Notes: generated from the letters alone by a model not told the origin. Positions 32,332 through 44,835 are shown, counted from the first letter of the stretch. The stretch: DNA of 64,000 nucleotides from Dreissena polymorpha (GCF_020536995.1 NC_068357.1:66262878-66326877); one strand, 5' to 3'. Numbers and translations: made by a program.

Positions 32332-33138
32332 AAACAAGATGTGTTTGTGAAACACAATGTCCCCCTATATGACGTTTGACCTTGTAGGATGACCTTGACC
32401 CTTCAACGCACTCAAATGTGCACTCCATGATATACACATGCTTTCAAATATGAATTGCTAGCTTCAATATTGCAGAGTGACATTAGCATGATCAATTTTG
32501 ACCCAGATATTTGACCTTGACCTTTCACCACTAAAAATGTGCAGCTCATGAGATACACATGCATGCCAAATATCAAGTTGCTATCTTCAATATAGAAAAA
32601 GTAATTCATAAAATAAGCGATTTGGGCCACATATATTCGACCTCTGACCTTGACCTTTCACCACCAAAAATGTGGCAGATCCATGAGATACACATGCATG
32701 CCAAATATCAAGTTGCTATCTTCAATATTGCAAAAGTATAATAAATGAGCGATTTTGGACACATATATTTGACATCTGACCTTGAAGGATGAACTTAACC
32801 TTTCACCAATCAAAATGCGCAGCTCCATGAGATACACATGCATGCCAAATATCAAGTGCTATCTTGAATATTGAAATACTGCAAAAGTGTACATTAAATG
32901 AGCGATTTTGGACCCATATATTTGTCCTTTGACCTTGAAGGATGACCTTGACCTTTCACCACTCAAAATGTGCAGCTCCATGAGATACATATGCATGCAA
33001 AATATCAGTTCCTATCTTCAATATTGCAAAAGTTATTGCAAATGTTAAGAGTTGGCGCAAACCAACCACAACCACAGACCAACCAACAGACAGGGCAAAA
33101 ACAATATGTCCCCCACTACTATAGTGGGGGACATAAAA
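32332..33138 (+). mobile_element. Hairpin-ended repeat, family A1, complete-looking
   Basis: Begins AAACAAGATGTGTTTGTGAA, carries five units ('CTCCATGAGATACACATGCA..GCCAAATATCAAG'), then GACAGGGCAAAAACAATATG and the hairpin ATGTCCCCCAC / GTGGGGGACAT at 33106-33134. Shows the family's full head-to-tail order without a nested insertion. Confidence 0.8.
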
Positions 33139-33199
33139 AAGGAACACAATTTTAATGCACTTCCAGTGTTTACAAGCTTTTTTTAATTTGACATTTTGA

Positions 33200-33690
33200 C
33201 CCACTTTTGACGTTATGTGATCCAGTTTCAAAGTCAGCTGAGATTACATTGGGGCCAAATGCTCTGATCATCTTTCATGAAAAATGCACATAAAAAGTGC
33301 CAATTGGTGTGTTAACAGGTTCTACTCTAGCACATTAAGAAAAACTGTCATGGTCCACTGGCAGCCATGTTAGTCTACAAACCGGAACCAGTTACAAACT
33401 CGACAACTGAGCTATCATTAGAATAAATATTCTGACCAAAATTTATGGAGATATGGCTAAAAATGTCACTTCTAGAGAATTTACAAGGTTTCATTATAGC
33501 CATATAAAGACAATTGGCCTCGTGCTCTAGTGGATAGGTTTTTGAATAGACATAAAAATTTCGAAACTGGACTGAGCCATCATTTGAACAAATATTCGAC
33601 CAAAATGCATGAAGATTGGAAAAAAAAACAGTGACGTCACTAGTGTTCAAAAGGTTTCACTATAGCTATATAAGGAAGAACCTGCCCAGC
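33200..33690 (+). repeat. Repeat family C fragment
   Basis: Three diverged units with 'TCATGAAAAATGCACAT...GTGTTAACAGG', 'CTGGCAGCCATGTT' and 'TCACTATAGCTATATAAGGA', related to the larger array at 37930-39170. Confidence 0.6.
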
Positions 33691-33699
33691 CCTGTTACA

Positions 33700-34515
33700 T
33701 ACGGTCATTTATGAAGTTCCACTACTGTTGTCGTACGTTAAACAGTTTTCTAGATAGTAATTTCCCACTAGTTTTTCCATCATTGCAGCTTATGATCAAC
33801 AATTAACTAGTCACTTCCACTTTAACCTGTCCACTGTAAAAACACAAAGTTTACTGTTTTGAACTTTTTATACTTTTTATTTCTTATTGCTTTGAAATAT
33901 CATCTTATATATAATGTTATAATGTTCGCATGTATCTCCAATTATATTCTAACAACACCGGTTCAATACATTGAGCTGTACACTATAAATGTAGGGACTA
34001 AAATATGATGATAACATTTCTCATCTCTTCTTCTTCTTGTCAATCACTCAAATGGAAACACCTGGCCCCTGTGGTACACATTCTTTTTGATCAGCATGTT
34101 TTGTCTGCCAAACTGAAAAAAAATAATAATCACAATAAACATTTTAAAGAGAAGTGTAATGCCCCAACACTAATCTTTAGTTTCAAAACAATTGTAATGT
34201 CCAAACAAAACTAACTAAAATACCAAAGTGTGCAAATTCAAATGCTTTTTACTTTGAGCTAATAGAAGAGAGTTATACAGACAACAAGACAGTTGCACAT
34301 GGTGAATACTTGTGTTATTTGGATAAGGCATTACCATAATATAGTCTGAGCAGTAGTAGGACGCAATGCATGCCTCTCCAACCGCTCAACTATTGTGACT
34401 GCTAGATGATGATTTCAGCTGAGGAGCTAAACAAAAAATGAGCAAGGGCCATAGTTCTGCAAAATTTGGGCTCATACATAATTTATTCCTTTAAGATGCC
34501 AATGTCTCCAATGTT
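33700..34515. other. Non-genic, nothing recognised
   Basis: AT-rich; a 69-codon frame at 34005-34214 has no coding character. Confidence 0.35.
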
Positions 34516-34800
34516 GACTAGAAATGGCGCGGCAGAGACCGACGCATATCCCCACGCCGCATGTTTGACCCAGGGGCGCCCCAGGGTTGGTAATGGGGCC
34601 ATGCATAGTTGACCGTATTGTCATAAGAGAAGTTCAGTATCAATTAGAAAGTGAATCGGTGTAGAAATGAAGAAATTATAGTAAAAGGCAATTTGGGTTG
34701 GCGTGGCCTATGTGGGAGGGGCACCCCAGGGTTAGTAATGGGGCCATACATAGTTTAGATTGACCGTATTGTCATAAGAGAGGTTCAGTATTAATTTGAA
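34516..34800 (+). repeat. Repeat family B, second copy
   Basis: Same head as at 28890 (AGAAATGGCGCGGCAGAGAC) and two units of about 150 bp, then a divergent tail with GACTGACAGACACAGAGCG. Confidence 0.75.
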
Positions 34801-35254
34801 GTAAATGGTTGAAGAACTTTTAAAGTTATCGAAGGATCCAGAAAAGTGTCAGACTGACAGACACAGAGCGCAAACCGTAAGTCCCTCTCCTTTTTCAAGG
34901 GTAGGAAACTAACAAGTTTTGATAATAATGTAAAAATAATGGTCAAAACAAGAAACTGATTGAAATACAAAGTTAGGTCGCCCAAAGGGTGTTCTCATTA
35001 TGTTATATGCACAAACAGGGATTTCAGATATTAAAGGGATCAGGACCATGGATAATTAATAAACCCTCATGTCAATTTCATGTGAATTGCCAGCATTTAA
35101 TTCTTACGTTCACCTACCATTACTAACATCAAGAGTGTCTTGGTTTGGGTCAAGCTTTTGTATATGTTTGGAGGCATAGTGTAATAGCTGTGATATTTTA
35201 GGAATAAAATGAACCTAAACACAAAACTGAAGCAAATCTGCACCTTTCTAGGTA

Positions 35255-35456
35255 TATTTTGACCTTTGACCTTGAAGGATGACCTTGACCTTTCACCACT
35301 CAAAATGTGCAGCTCCATGAGATACACATGCATGCCAAATATGAAGTTGCTTTCTTCAATATTGCAAAAGTTATGGCAAAATATTAAAGTTGGAGCAAAC
35401 AAACCAACAGACAGACCAACAGACAGGGCGAAAAACAATATGTCCCCCACTATAGT
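35255..35456 (+). mobile_element. Hairpin-ended repeat, family A1, truncated
   Basis: One unit plus the ACAGACAGGGCGAAAAACAA tail. It stops in the first arm of the hairpin (GTCCCCCACTATAG), where a different repeat tail begins at 35457. Confidence 0.7.
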
Positions 35457-35545
35457 TCATTCCAACGCTCACGGACACTGGAACCCCGGGGAGAGTAGGA
35501 AAGCTCCACTATATATATTTCATATATAATAGTCGAGCTAAAAAC

Positions 35546-35813
35546 CCTATTTTACTATGATTCAAGGGCCATAACTCAGGGGTGTCTGGGTCTATTTGGC
35601 CCATTATCTAACTTGACCTAGATGTTATTGCCTTACACATTTCATGAAGTTTGGTGAAGATCTGATGACAATTGCTAGACTTATTGAACGGAAAATAATC
35701 CGGACGGACTGACAGACGGACTTACTAACTTACAGACGGACGGATGGACTAACAAACTAAAGGACGGAACGATTTTAATATGCCCTCAAAATCGCTGGTT
35801 CGGGGGCATAAAA
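35546..35813 (+). repeat. A-type repeat tail with GGGGGCAT hairpin
   Basis: Contains AAGGGCCATAACTCAGGGGT, AGTTTGGTGAAGATCTGATG, a GGACGGAC run and ATGCCCTC...CGGGGGCATAAAA. Related fragments: 31320-31540 and 36870-37070. Confidence 0.6.
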
Positions 35814-35865
35814 ACGACATTGTATAAAATGTATTGTATTTCTTAAACTGTATGAACTGTTATAT

Positions 35866-36694
35866 CATACATGCCATACGTCCCGGATTTTCCGGGACAG
35901 TCCCGGAAATGAAGAACTTGTCCCGCTGTCCCGGAAATCTGTCAAATGTCCCTGAATTTACAAAATCCATATATACATGTACCTTATCTTAGGCTTAACT
36001 GCACCTCGAATCTGTGTATATATGCAGCGTCTCCATAACAATGCCTACCCGAATAGGCAGTCTACGCTACGTGTCAAAATCGATCAATTAACAGGGGTCC
36101 TGTTATCATATTGATTGTCTCACGTTCGCTGTCAAACCGAAAAGGCGGCATTGTTTTGGTTGTTAATTGACTTATATCTACATCGAAACAAGAGTGTAAC
36201 TAATGTGTGACTGTACGGATTTTAAGTTGACGATCTACCGGTACTGTTTTGTTGTATTTGTTTTATGTGATTGGTTGTATGTATTGTGAATTGATTTGAG
36301 TTGACAATCTAACGGTACTGTATTGTTGTATTTTTTATTATATAAATGTTATAAATGAATAAAGGTGTATCAACAACTACGCGTTACACACCGGTCTTAA
36401 TAACAATAACGCAGTGACGTCACCATCTATGTTTAGAACGCTTACACTGAAAACACATGGCCTGTATCTAGTAAAGGAACTAGTAATGTTTAATTTGACG
36501 TTAACAGATCAAGTATATTTCGGATAGGCTTTCGAACTTTTGCAATTAACGATGCGAAACAAAACAAAACGTACCAAAAATCTATATGTCTATAAATATC
36601 ACTACATTTTATACATGTCCCGGAAAATCGGCAAAAGTCCCGGACAATTTAACACAATGTCCCGGAATTGGTCTGAAAAATTATGGCATGTATG
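35866..36694. mobile_element. hAT-like element with CATACATGCCATA ends
   Basis: 13-bp perfect inverted ends CATACATGCCATA, flanked by GTTATAT on both sides (35859-35865, 36695-36701). Near both ends it carries clusters of GTCCCGGA (at least seven), likely subterminal binding repeats. 829 bp, non-coding. Confidence 0.85.
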
Positions 36695-37089
36695 GTTATA
36701 TGTAATTTTCATTTTACATTATCATTACATCTTCTCACGCTAGATTGGAAGTCTCTGAACTGTTATATACAGACAGATCAATCCCTAGTTTATCTTCCAG
36801 GGATCAGAAGATGTCTTGAAATCATTATGAACTGTTCCATCATTTAAAATACTGTATGAAATAAATGACAAAGTTATGGCCCAGACAAACTTCAGGTTTA
36901 AAAACACAATAAGTGACCCCATGACCTAGTTTCTGACCGGGCATGATCCATATTCAAACTTGACCTATACATCATCTAGATACAATTTGTGACCAAGTTT
37001 GGGTGAAGATCTGATGAAATTTCGGGACAGACTGACGGACCGACAAAGTGGTTCCTATATAGCCCCCATTACCAAAAAGATAGTATTAC

Positions 37090-37168
37090 CAGCAGTTGGT
37101 TTCAATGGAAATTTCTTACCAGACAAGAGGTTTGATGCAAATTGTTGTGAGGGGAAACTGGAAAATAT
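37090..37168 (-). other. Exon-like cassette, copy 1
   Basis: TTTTTGTTTCAG acceptor, 79 bases, CTG|GTAATA donor. Aligns with the cassette at 40164-40243 and with its flanks (TATAATTTGAAGC on one side). In this copy the frame matching the other is interrupted by a stop. Could be a duplicated exon of an unidentified minus-strand gene or part of a repeat. Confidence 0.3.
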
Positions 37169-37169
37169 C

Positions 37170-37925
37170 TGAAACAAAAATAAAGTCTTATATAATTTGA
37201 AGCGCTATATTGTTAAGTCAAATTTTAATATTTGATAATCATAATACTGCTAGCTGTCTGATTACAGAGGAGTCTTCACAACATAATGCGTTAACAGTTT
37301 TCCTGCAATAAGCAAACAGGACAAAATCAACAACACGAGTATTTATAATATATTCAGAGACAAAGATGATCCATCCATGTCTTTGGAAATAAACAAAGGG
37401 CATTTATTTTGGCCTCATTTTAGCCATGTTGATAAATATAATGGGTCATACTGCTTGGTGTGTTACAAGTGAAACACCATCAAAACCAGTGCTCCAGCTT
37501 GGCATGAATGGAAGGGCGCAGCACCCTGCCATTCAAAGATTCCAACCTGTCAACCTTGGACACCCTTCATGCCCTTTGATGAAAATGCCGAGTTGGGAAT
37601 AGGGAGTTACAGTTGTAAGATCGTACGCGAATATCATTTGCCATTTAAAAGGAATCATGATGTTCAAACTTAACCTTTGACCTAGAAGTTGGCAAAGGGT
37701 TTGTTTTTAGTTGGTCGCATTTTAGAATTTACAGAGCATATTTTGCAAATCAGTGTGTGCTTAGAAGCCTTAGCTACGGAAAGAACGGCAACTCAATTTG
37801 CTAAGAACGATCACCACTGCCTGTCTGCAACAGATGACAAATGATTCTGCTCTAGCAGTGAGTGTATATACCAGCTTGTAAGACGACATTGGCCAGACTA
37901 GTGTTTATCATTAAAGTCTGTACGT
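37170..37925. other. Non-genic, nothing recognised
   Basis: No coding frame or known repeat beyond short A-type fragments. Confidence 0.35.
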
Positions 37926-37929
37926 ATTT

Positions 37930-39170
37930 GTACCATTTTTGACCTCATCCAAGATATCATTGGGACAAATCTTCGGACAAAGTTTCATGATGATCAGACA
38001 ATAAATGTGGCCTCTAGAGTGTTAACAAGGTTTTACTATATAGCCATAAAAGAACAAATGCAGAGCCCACTGGCAGCCATGTTTTTCAACCAATCAGCAT
38101 CATGTTTGAACTCGTCCAAGATATTATTGGGATGAATCTTCTGACCATTTTTCATGAACATCGGAAATAAAAGTGGCCTCTAAAGTGTTAACAAGACTTT
38201 ACTATAGCCATATAATGAAAAAAATGCCCCGCCCCCTGGAAGTCGTGTTTTCCAAGCAAATGTACCCATTTTCAAACTCTTTCAAGATATCATTGAGACC
38301 AATCTTCTGACCAAATTTCATGAAGCTTGACAATAAATGTGGCCTCTAAAGTGTTAACAAGGTTTTACTAAAGCCCTATAAGGAAAAATGCCCCGCCCCC
38401 TGGTGGCCATGTTTTTATAGCAACCATACCCATTTTCGAACTCATTCAAGACATCATTGGGACAAATCTTCTGACCAAGTTTCATAAAGATCAGACAATA
38501 AATGTGGCCTCTAGAATGTTAACAAGGTTTTACTATAGCCATAGAAGGAAAAATGCTCTGCCCCCTGGCAGCCATGTTTTTCAACCAATCAGCATCATTT
38601 TTAAACTTGTCCAAGATATTATTGGGATGAATCTTCTGACCATGTTTCATGAAGATCCGACAATAAATGTGGCCTCTAGGGTGTTAACAAGATTTTACTA
38701 TAGCCATTTATAGCCATATTAGGAAAAATGCCCCGCCCCTTGGCAGCCATGTTTTTCAAGCAAACATAACCATTTTCAAACTCATCCAAGATATCATTGA
38801 GACCAATCTTCTGACCAAATTTCACGAAGATTGGACAATGCGGCCTCTAGAGTGTTCACACGGTTTTACTAAAGCCATATATAACCATATATGGACCATA
38901 TATAAATAACCATATAAGGAAAAATGCCCCGCCCCCTGGTGGCCATGTTTTTAAAGCAACCAAAACCATTTTCAAACTCATCCAAGATATCATTGGAAAA
39001 ATGTTCTGACCAAGTTTCATGAAAATCTGACAATAAATGTGGCCTCTAGAGTGATAACAAGGTTTACTATAGCCATATAAGGAAAATGCCCCACCTCATA
39101 AATGCCATGTTTTTCAACCAACCGGCGTCATTTTAAAACTTGTCAAAGATATTATTGGGTTGAATCTTAA
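37930..39170 (+). repeat. About 180-bp tandem array, repeat family C
   Basis: About seven units of 'TCATCCAAGATATCATTGGG...GACAATAAATGTGGCCTCTA...TTAACAAGGTTTTACTATAG...GCCATGTTTTT'. Successive units alternate between two subtypes (GCATCATTTTT / CCATTTTCAAACTC), suggesting a higher-order dimer. Confidence 0.85.
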
Positions 39171-39179
39171 GTAATATGC

Positions 39180-39785
39180 ATATAATAATGGAAAAAGGGC
39201 CATTATTCTTACAAAATGCTTGATACAGTTGTCTGCTCTTCTTTATAGATTGGGGTCATGTTGGTAAATAAGTTTGCAAAATATGAAAGCAATATGTCAA
39301 GGGACGTTGAAAATATTTTAGGTGGTACGCCAACTTTAACATAGATTTATCAATAATATGAATATTCAAAATGGTAAAGGGGCCATAATTATTACAAAAT
39401 GCTTGATAGAGTTGTCTGCTCTTGTTTATAGGTTGGGGTCATGTTGGTAAAGAAAAATGCAAAATATGAAAGCAATATGTCAAGGGACATTGAAAATATT
39501 TAGGGGTAGTAAACAAACTTAAACATTTGCTGCATTTTCTAAGTGGAAAAGGGGCCATAATTATTACAAAATGCTTGATAGAGTTGTCTGCTCTTGTTTA
39601 TAGGTTGGGGTCATGTTTGTTAAGAAGTATGCAAAATATGAAAGAAATATGCCAAGGGACATTGAAAATATTTGGGGTAGTCCGCAAACTTTTAACATTT
39701 GCATGCTCACACTAACGCCAATGCTAAGGCTAACGCAAACGCCGGGTGAGTAGAATTGCTCCACTATATAGATTTCATATATAAT
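39180..39785 (+). repeat. About 170-bp tandem array with ATATAATAGTCGAGC tail
   Basis: Three units of 'GGGGCCATAATTATTACAAA...CTTGATAGAGTTGTCTGCTC...CAAGGGACATTGAAAATATT', then AACGC repeats, and the tail CTCCACTATATAGATTTCAT / ATAATAGTCGAGCTAAAAA. The same tail is at 35503-35546. Confidence 0.75.
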
Positions 39786-40163
39786 AGTCGAGCTAAAAAG
39801 GGTCTTTCTGTAAATCTTTAAGAGAACAAATTAAAAACTCAACAGGCCTTTTTATTATTAAATATGCTTGTTTCCATATATAATTTAAGGCCCTAGAATC
39901 ATTCAGGATATAACTTTGAACATTTTTTACAGAAATAAAATGATCTTAAAGTTCTCTGCAATGCAAAGTAATTTTTACACACTAGATATTTAAAAAAAAA
40001 AATTGTTAACTTGTCCATGCTATTCGGGCCAGCTGTGCTCTAACTGCCTATGGAAAATCTTGATTATATATATATATTATATATATATACCTGTTGTGAC
40101 CCTTGAGATCCTTATGAAATGTTCATAATTCACTAATAACTGTATGTAAAAAAATAGTATTAC

Positions 40164-40243
40164 CAGATAATCGGGTTCAAAAGTTATTTCTTTCAAGACA
40201 GGATGGTTGGTGGGAAATGTCTTCCGACGAAACTGAAAAACAT
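40164..40243 (-). CDS. Possible internal exon, cassette copy 2
   Basis: TTTTTGTTTTAG acceptor and CTG|GTAATA donor flank 80 open bases reading VFQFRRKTFPTNHPVLKEIT, then FEPDYL. No family recognised. The homologous cassette at 37090-37168 supports duplication of a unit with splice-like borders. Low confidence that it is translated. Confidence 0.3.
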
Positions 40244-40456
40244 CTAAAACAAAAAGAAAGTGACTTCTTGTATAATTTGAAGCACTATTCATTTTAATAC
40301 AATTGTGTTTTGACAGCCATAGTTCTGCTGAGCCTAAAAATTAAAAGTAGGTCAACAAAACACAAAATGAAATCCAATGCATCACCAAATCTTCAACATA
40401 TCCAATTAATAAAATTAATTTTTATATATAGACGGTTTTGATACATGGCACAACAT

Positions 40457-42578
40457 CAGGGGTGTCAAATGTCCCAAATTTGAAATCCTTATGATAAAGT
40501 CTGGAGTCTGAGGCTGTAGGTCCCTTACAGGTAGAGCCCCCCAAAGCCATAGTTCATTGTTCTTTTTATAGTCTTAGTTGCTATTTCTGGTGAGTAAAAT
40601 GCAAAATATTATAAGCCAGACCACCAGTAACACTCGATGTGTAATTGTCATTTTATATAAATGTTATGAAGAACATCGATAACAAGGGCTGTTTGTAAAA
40701 CATGCATGCCCCCCATATGGGCTGTCCGTTGTAGTGGCAGCCATTATGTGAATACCCTTTTTGTCACTGTGACCTTGACCTTTGACCTAGTGACCTGAAA
40801 ATCAATAGGGGTCATCTGCGAGTCATGATCAATGTACCTATGAAGTGTCATGAACCTAGGCAAAAGCATTCTTGAGTTATCATCCGGATTTTTTTTTTAC
40901 TGTTTCGGGTCACCGTGACCTTGACCTAGTGACCTGAAAATCAATATGGGTCATCTGCATGTCATGATAAATGTACCCATGAAGTTTCATGATCCTAGGC
41001 GTAAGCGTTCGTGAGTTATCATCGGAAACCATTTAACTATTTCGGGTCACCGTGCATTTGGCTTTGACATAGTTACCTCAAAATTAATACGGGTCATCTG
41101 CGAGTCATGATCAATCTACCCATAAAGTTTCATGATCCTAGGCATATGTGTTCTTGAGTTATCATCCGGAAACCATTTTACTATTTCGGGTCCCCGTGAC
41201 CTTAACATTTGACCTACTGACCTCAAAATCAATAGGGGGTCATCTGCGAGTCATGATCTATCTACCTATGAAGTTTCATGATCCTAGGCGTATGCGATTT
41301 TGAGTTATCAACCGGAAACCATTTACTATTTCGGGTTACCGTGACCTTGACCTAGTGACCTCAAAATCAATAGGGGTCATCTGCAAGTCATGATCAATCT
41401 ACCTATTAAGTTTCATGATCCTTGGCATATGCATTCTTGAGTTATCATCCAGAAACCACTTTACTATTTCGGGTCACCATGACCTAGAGCTTTGACCTAG
41501 TGACCTCTAAATGAATAGGGATCATCTGCGAGTCATGATCTATCTTCCTATGAAGTTTCATGATCCTAGGCCTAAGCGTTCTTGAGTTATCATCCGGAAA
41601 CCACCTGGTGGACGGACCGACAGACCGACCAACCGACATGTGCAAAGCAATATACCCCCTCTTCTTCGAAGGGGGGCATAATAAATGTTAATCCACTAAC
41701 CATACAGTAAAACAACTGTCCAAAAATATATCCAGATATGTCTTTTGCAAATGAAATAATATATGCACTTAGTTTGACAGCAGAAAATGGAAATTTAATG
41801 ATGGGGGACATATGCTACATTTTGTAGTATGTAAGATTTCTGGAAAGTAGCCAAAAGGTTAGGTCAGTTACCTTTTATGTCCGTGTCAGCGGATAACCAA
41901 TCAGACAATAGTAAAACAAGGGACAAAATTGTCACAAAACCAGGTTTTCAATGTAGAAAAAAGTCTGATAGAGGGAGACAACTCAAACTGAACTGATTGT
42001 TTATAATTAACCCCCTTTGTTTCAAAATAAATATATTTTTAGTTGTGGCGACCTTGACCTTGGAGATTTTGACGTAATTCTAAAGTGCGATACAACGTCC
42101 CACGATGGTGAACAAATATGCCAAATCATTTTTAAGTCTCACAATGAATGACATAGTTTTGGCCCGGACAAGCTCCTTTATGGCCATTTTTGACCTTTGA
42201 ACTCAAAGTATGACCTTGACCTTGGATATATTGACGGTATTCTTTTGAGCGACACACCGTCTAATGATGGTGAACAAATGTGCCAAATGATTTTAAATTC
42301 TCACCAAGAACCACAACGTTATGGCCCGGACAAGCTTGTTCCGTCCGCCCGCCAGCCGGCATTTGCCAATCTAATAACCGTTTTTTTCTTTGGAAAACCT
42401 TGTTAAAAAGACCAGGAAAAATCCATACTAAGCGCACATGCCCGGCATGCCAATGAAGCAATTACAATATTTGTTCACACCCCCTTAAAACAAATCATCG
42501 GATTTACACTGATCTAAAATTCAATCCTGAATGGCTCAAATCGGGATTTCCAAATAATCCGGACAATTAACACCCTTG
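40457..42578. mobile_element. hAT-like element carrying an A3 repeat
   Basis: Left CAGGGGTGTCAAATGTCC and right (reverse complement) CAAGGGTGTTAATTGTCC, 15 of 18 matching, flanked by CAACAT (40451-40456, 42579-42584). The interior holds the full A3 copy at 40681-41680 and short A-type fragments at 42020-42400. No transposase. Confidence 0.7.
40681..41680 (+). mobile_element. Hairpin-ended repeat, family A3, complete-looking
   Basis: Head AACAAGGGCTGTTTGTAAAA, then about six units of about 140 bp ('ATCATCCGGAAACCATTT...TTTCGGGTCACCGTGACC...GGGTCATCTGCGAGTCATGA'). It ends GACGGACCGACAGACCGACC and a hairpin CCCCCTCTTCTTCGAAGGGG at 41655-41674. Units contain AGGTCA-type palindromes (for example GGTCACCGTGACC at about 40909). 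Confidence 0.85.
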
Positions 42579-42950
42579 CAACATGCATGGGTTGCTAAGT
42601 TACTAAATGTCCTACATATAACAAATTCAGAATTTGTGTACCATCCCACTCACATAAATAGCAATTGCAAGATGATGTCCATTACAAACCTGTTTGTTAT
42701 CATTCTGACCTTTTTGTACTTCTATAGTTTTTCAAATTTTAATGTGATTAAAGTGCAAACACCTGATTATAGAAGGTATACCTAAGATCATATTGCTTGC
42801 CATGAGTAATAATCCAACAGATTGGCTTTGTTTGTATGCCAATAGATAGAGCTTGCACATTCTTTTTCAATATGTGGTTATGGACAACTGTAAACATTAC
42901 TTCATGTATTTTAAGGGGCCTTTGCATTTTTTGGTAAATTGACATAATAA

Positions 42951-43757
42951 AACAAGAGCTGTCACCATAGGATGACTTATGCCCCCTATAAATGCTTGAT
43001 AGAAGTTATGAGCTTTTCCGAAACCTAAACACAGATTTCGAAACCTAAACGCAGACCCTAAGTTCAAGGTCACAGGGGTCAAAATTTGTGTGCGTATGGA
43101 AAGGCCTTGTCCATATACACATGCATACCAAATATGAATGTTATATCTCAAGAGACATAGAAGTTATAAGCATTTTTCAATATCAAAACGCAGATTTCGA
43201 AACCTAAACGCGGACCCTAACTTCAAGGTCAAGGTCACAGGGGTAAAATTTTTTGTGCGTATGGAAAGGCCTTGTTCATATACAAATGCATACCAAATAT
43301 GAAGGTTATATCTCAAGGGACATAGAAGTTATGAGCATTTTTCAAAACCTAAACGCAGATTTCGAAACCTAAACGCGGACCCTAAGTTCAAGGTCACAGG
43401 GGTAACAATTTTTGTGCGTATGGAAAGGCCTTGTCCATATACACATGCATACCAAATATGAAGGTTATATCTCAAGGGACATAGAAGTAATGAGCATTTT
43501 TCAAAACCTAAACGCAGATATTGAAACCTAAACACGGACCTTAAGTTCAAGGTCAAGGTCACAGGGGTAAAAATTTGTGTTCGTATGGAAAGGCTTTGTC
43601 CATATGCACATGCGTACCAAATATGAAGGTTATATCTCAAGGGAAATAGAAGTTATGAGCATTTTTCGAAACCTAAACGCAAAGTGTGACAGAAATACGG
43701 ACCGACAGACGGACAGTCTGATAACTATATGCCCCCTTTTCTTTGAAAGGGGGCATA
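42951..43757 (+). mobile_element. Hairpin-ended repeat, family A2, complete-looking
   Basis: Head AACAAGAGCTGTCACCATAG, five units of about 140-170 bp ('CATAGAAGTTATGAGCATTT...CGAAACCTAAACGC...GTGCGTATGGAAAGGCCTTG'), a GACAGACGGACAGTC run, and the hairpin GCCCCCTTTTCTTTGAAAGG + GGGC at 43730-43755. Confidence 0.85.
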
Positions 43758-43952
43758 AAAATTGTTTCAGACTTGCACATTTTTGTTGCAGTTATGTTAT
43801 TTGTGAGAAAACAGTTATACTTAACATTAACAACCTGAAAATGATAAATCGTTACAAAGCAAAACAATTGAATAATTTGGAGTTCTGTTGTCGTTTTTGT
43901 GACACTACGAGCTTTGCTTATAGAAACTAAAAGTATAAAATATTGTATGAGC

Positions 43953-44020
43953 ATGGATGGCCGTCTTAGCGTAAGACTTTTACTCCAGAGGTCAGTGGTT
44001 CGAGCCCAGATGAGGATTAC
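43953..44020 (+). mobile_element. tRNA-like SINE head
   Basis: GGATGGCCGTCTTAGCGTAA and B-box GGTTCGAGCCC at tRNA spacing, followed by a T-rich run. The acceptor ends do not pair well, so a SINE remnant is more likely than a tRNA gene. Confidence 0.45.
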
Positions 44021-44039
44021 TTTTTCTTTTAATTTGTTC

Positions 44040-44580
44040 TTGTTTTTTAATTGAGCTTTTTAGATTTAATGTTTACATTTATAAATATAACGCATTTAAT
44101 GACAAACTTCAATACATGCCATAATCTGTTATAAGGTCCCTTAAATACCAAGATGAGTATCAAGGAACCTGAGTAAAACATTTTATTTTATTTCGGATAT
44201 ATACAGGACTGCTTATTGGAAACAAAAAGTTTGCTCGATTCTTGAATGACTTACAAAAATGTTTATCAAATCAAGTAGGTTCGTTTATTCTTCGTCTGTT
44301 GTCCCATCTCGCCAACAGACAACCAGCTCCCTCCAGGCTTGTCAGTTCCAGGCGAGTCTCTCTAGCTGCCCCCATTTTGGCCCATCTGCTTAGAATCTGC
44401 ATCCAGGTCACTGCGCCAGGTGTTACTGTATTTGAAATAAAGTAGGTTGGATGCCATTAAATGTGACTTTAAACACCATAATGACAGACAAAATAACAGG
44501 TTTATTTCCCTTCAATTAATAACAAGCAAATTCATTGAATTGATATCCCCCGCTAATTAGCTTCTGGACACAAAAGTGTT
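44040..44580. other. Non-genic; one GC-richer patch of unknown origin
   Basis: 44270-44445 is GC-richer and open on both strands for about 60 codons, possibly an old LINE or host exon fragment. Not assigned. Confidence 0.25.
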
Positions 44581-44599
44581 ATATTTGACACTCAGGTAA

Positions 44600-44835
44600 A
44601 AAAGCATTTTTTTAGGTTCGAAGGGCCATAACTCCGTTATTAACAGATAGTGTACAATGCCATTTGGCATGCATCATCCTCTTATCTATACATATACTCA
44701 TACCAAGTTTCAATGAAATCCACCAAAGCACTTCCAAGATATGGCTCCCAACACAAAAGTGCCGGATGGACGGAAAGACGGGCGGACAAGGCCAAAACAA
44801 TATCCCTCCGCCTATTGCAGGGTGATAATAACATG
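44600..44835 (+). repeat. A-type repeat fragment
   Basis: GGTTCGAAGGGCCATAACTC, GCACTTCCAAGATATGGCTC, a GGATGGACGG run and a partial hairpin (ATCCCTCCGCCTATTGCAGG). Confidence 0.55.

Noticed and set aside
43953-44020. Functional tRNA gene
   Set aside because: B-box is good, but acceptor and anticodon stems do not pair properly; similar heads at 11066, 31775 and 60886 suggest SINEs.
44242-44445. GC-rich 67-codon frame
   Set aside because: Open on both strands, no recognised motif, no matching splice sites.
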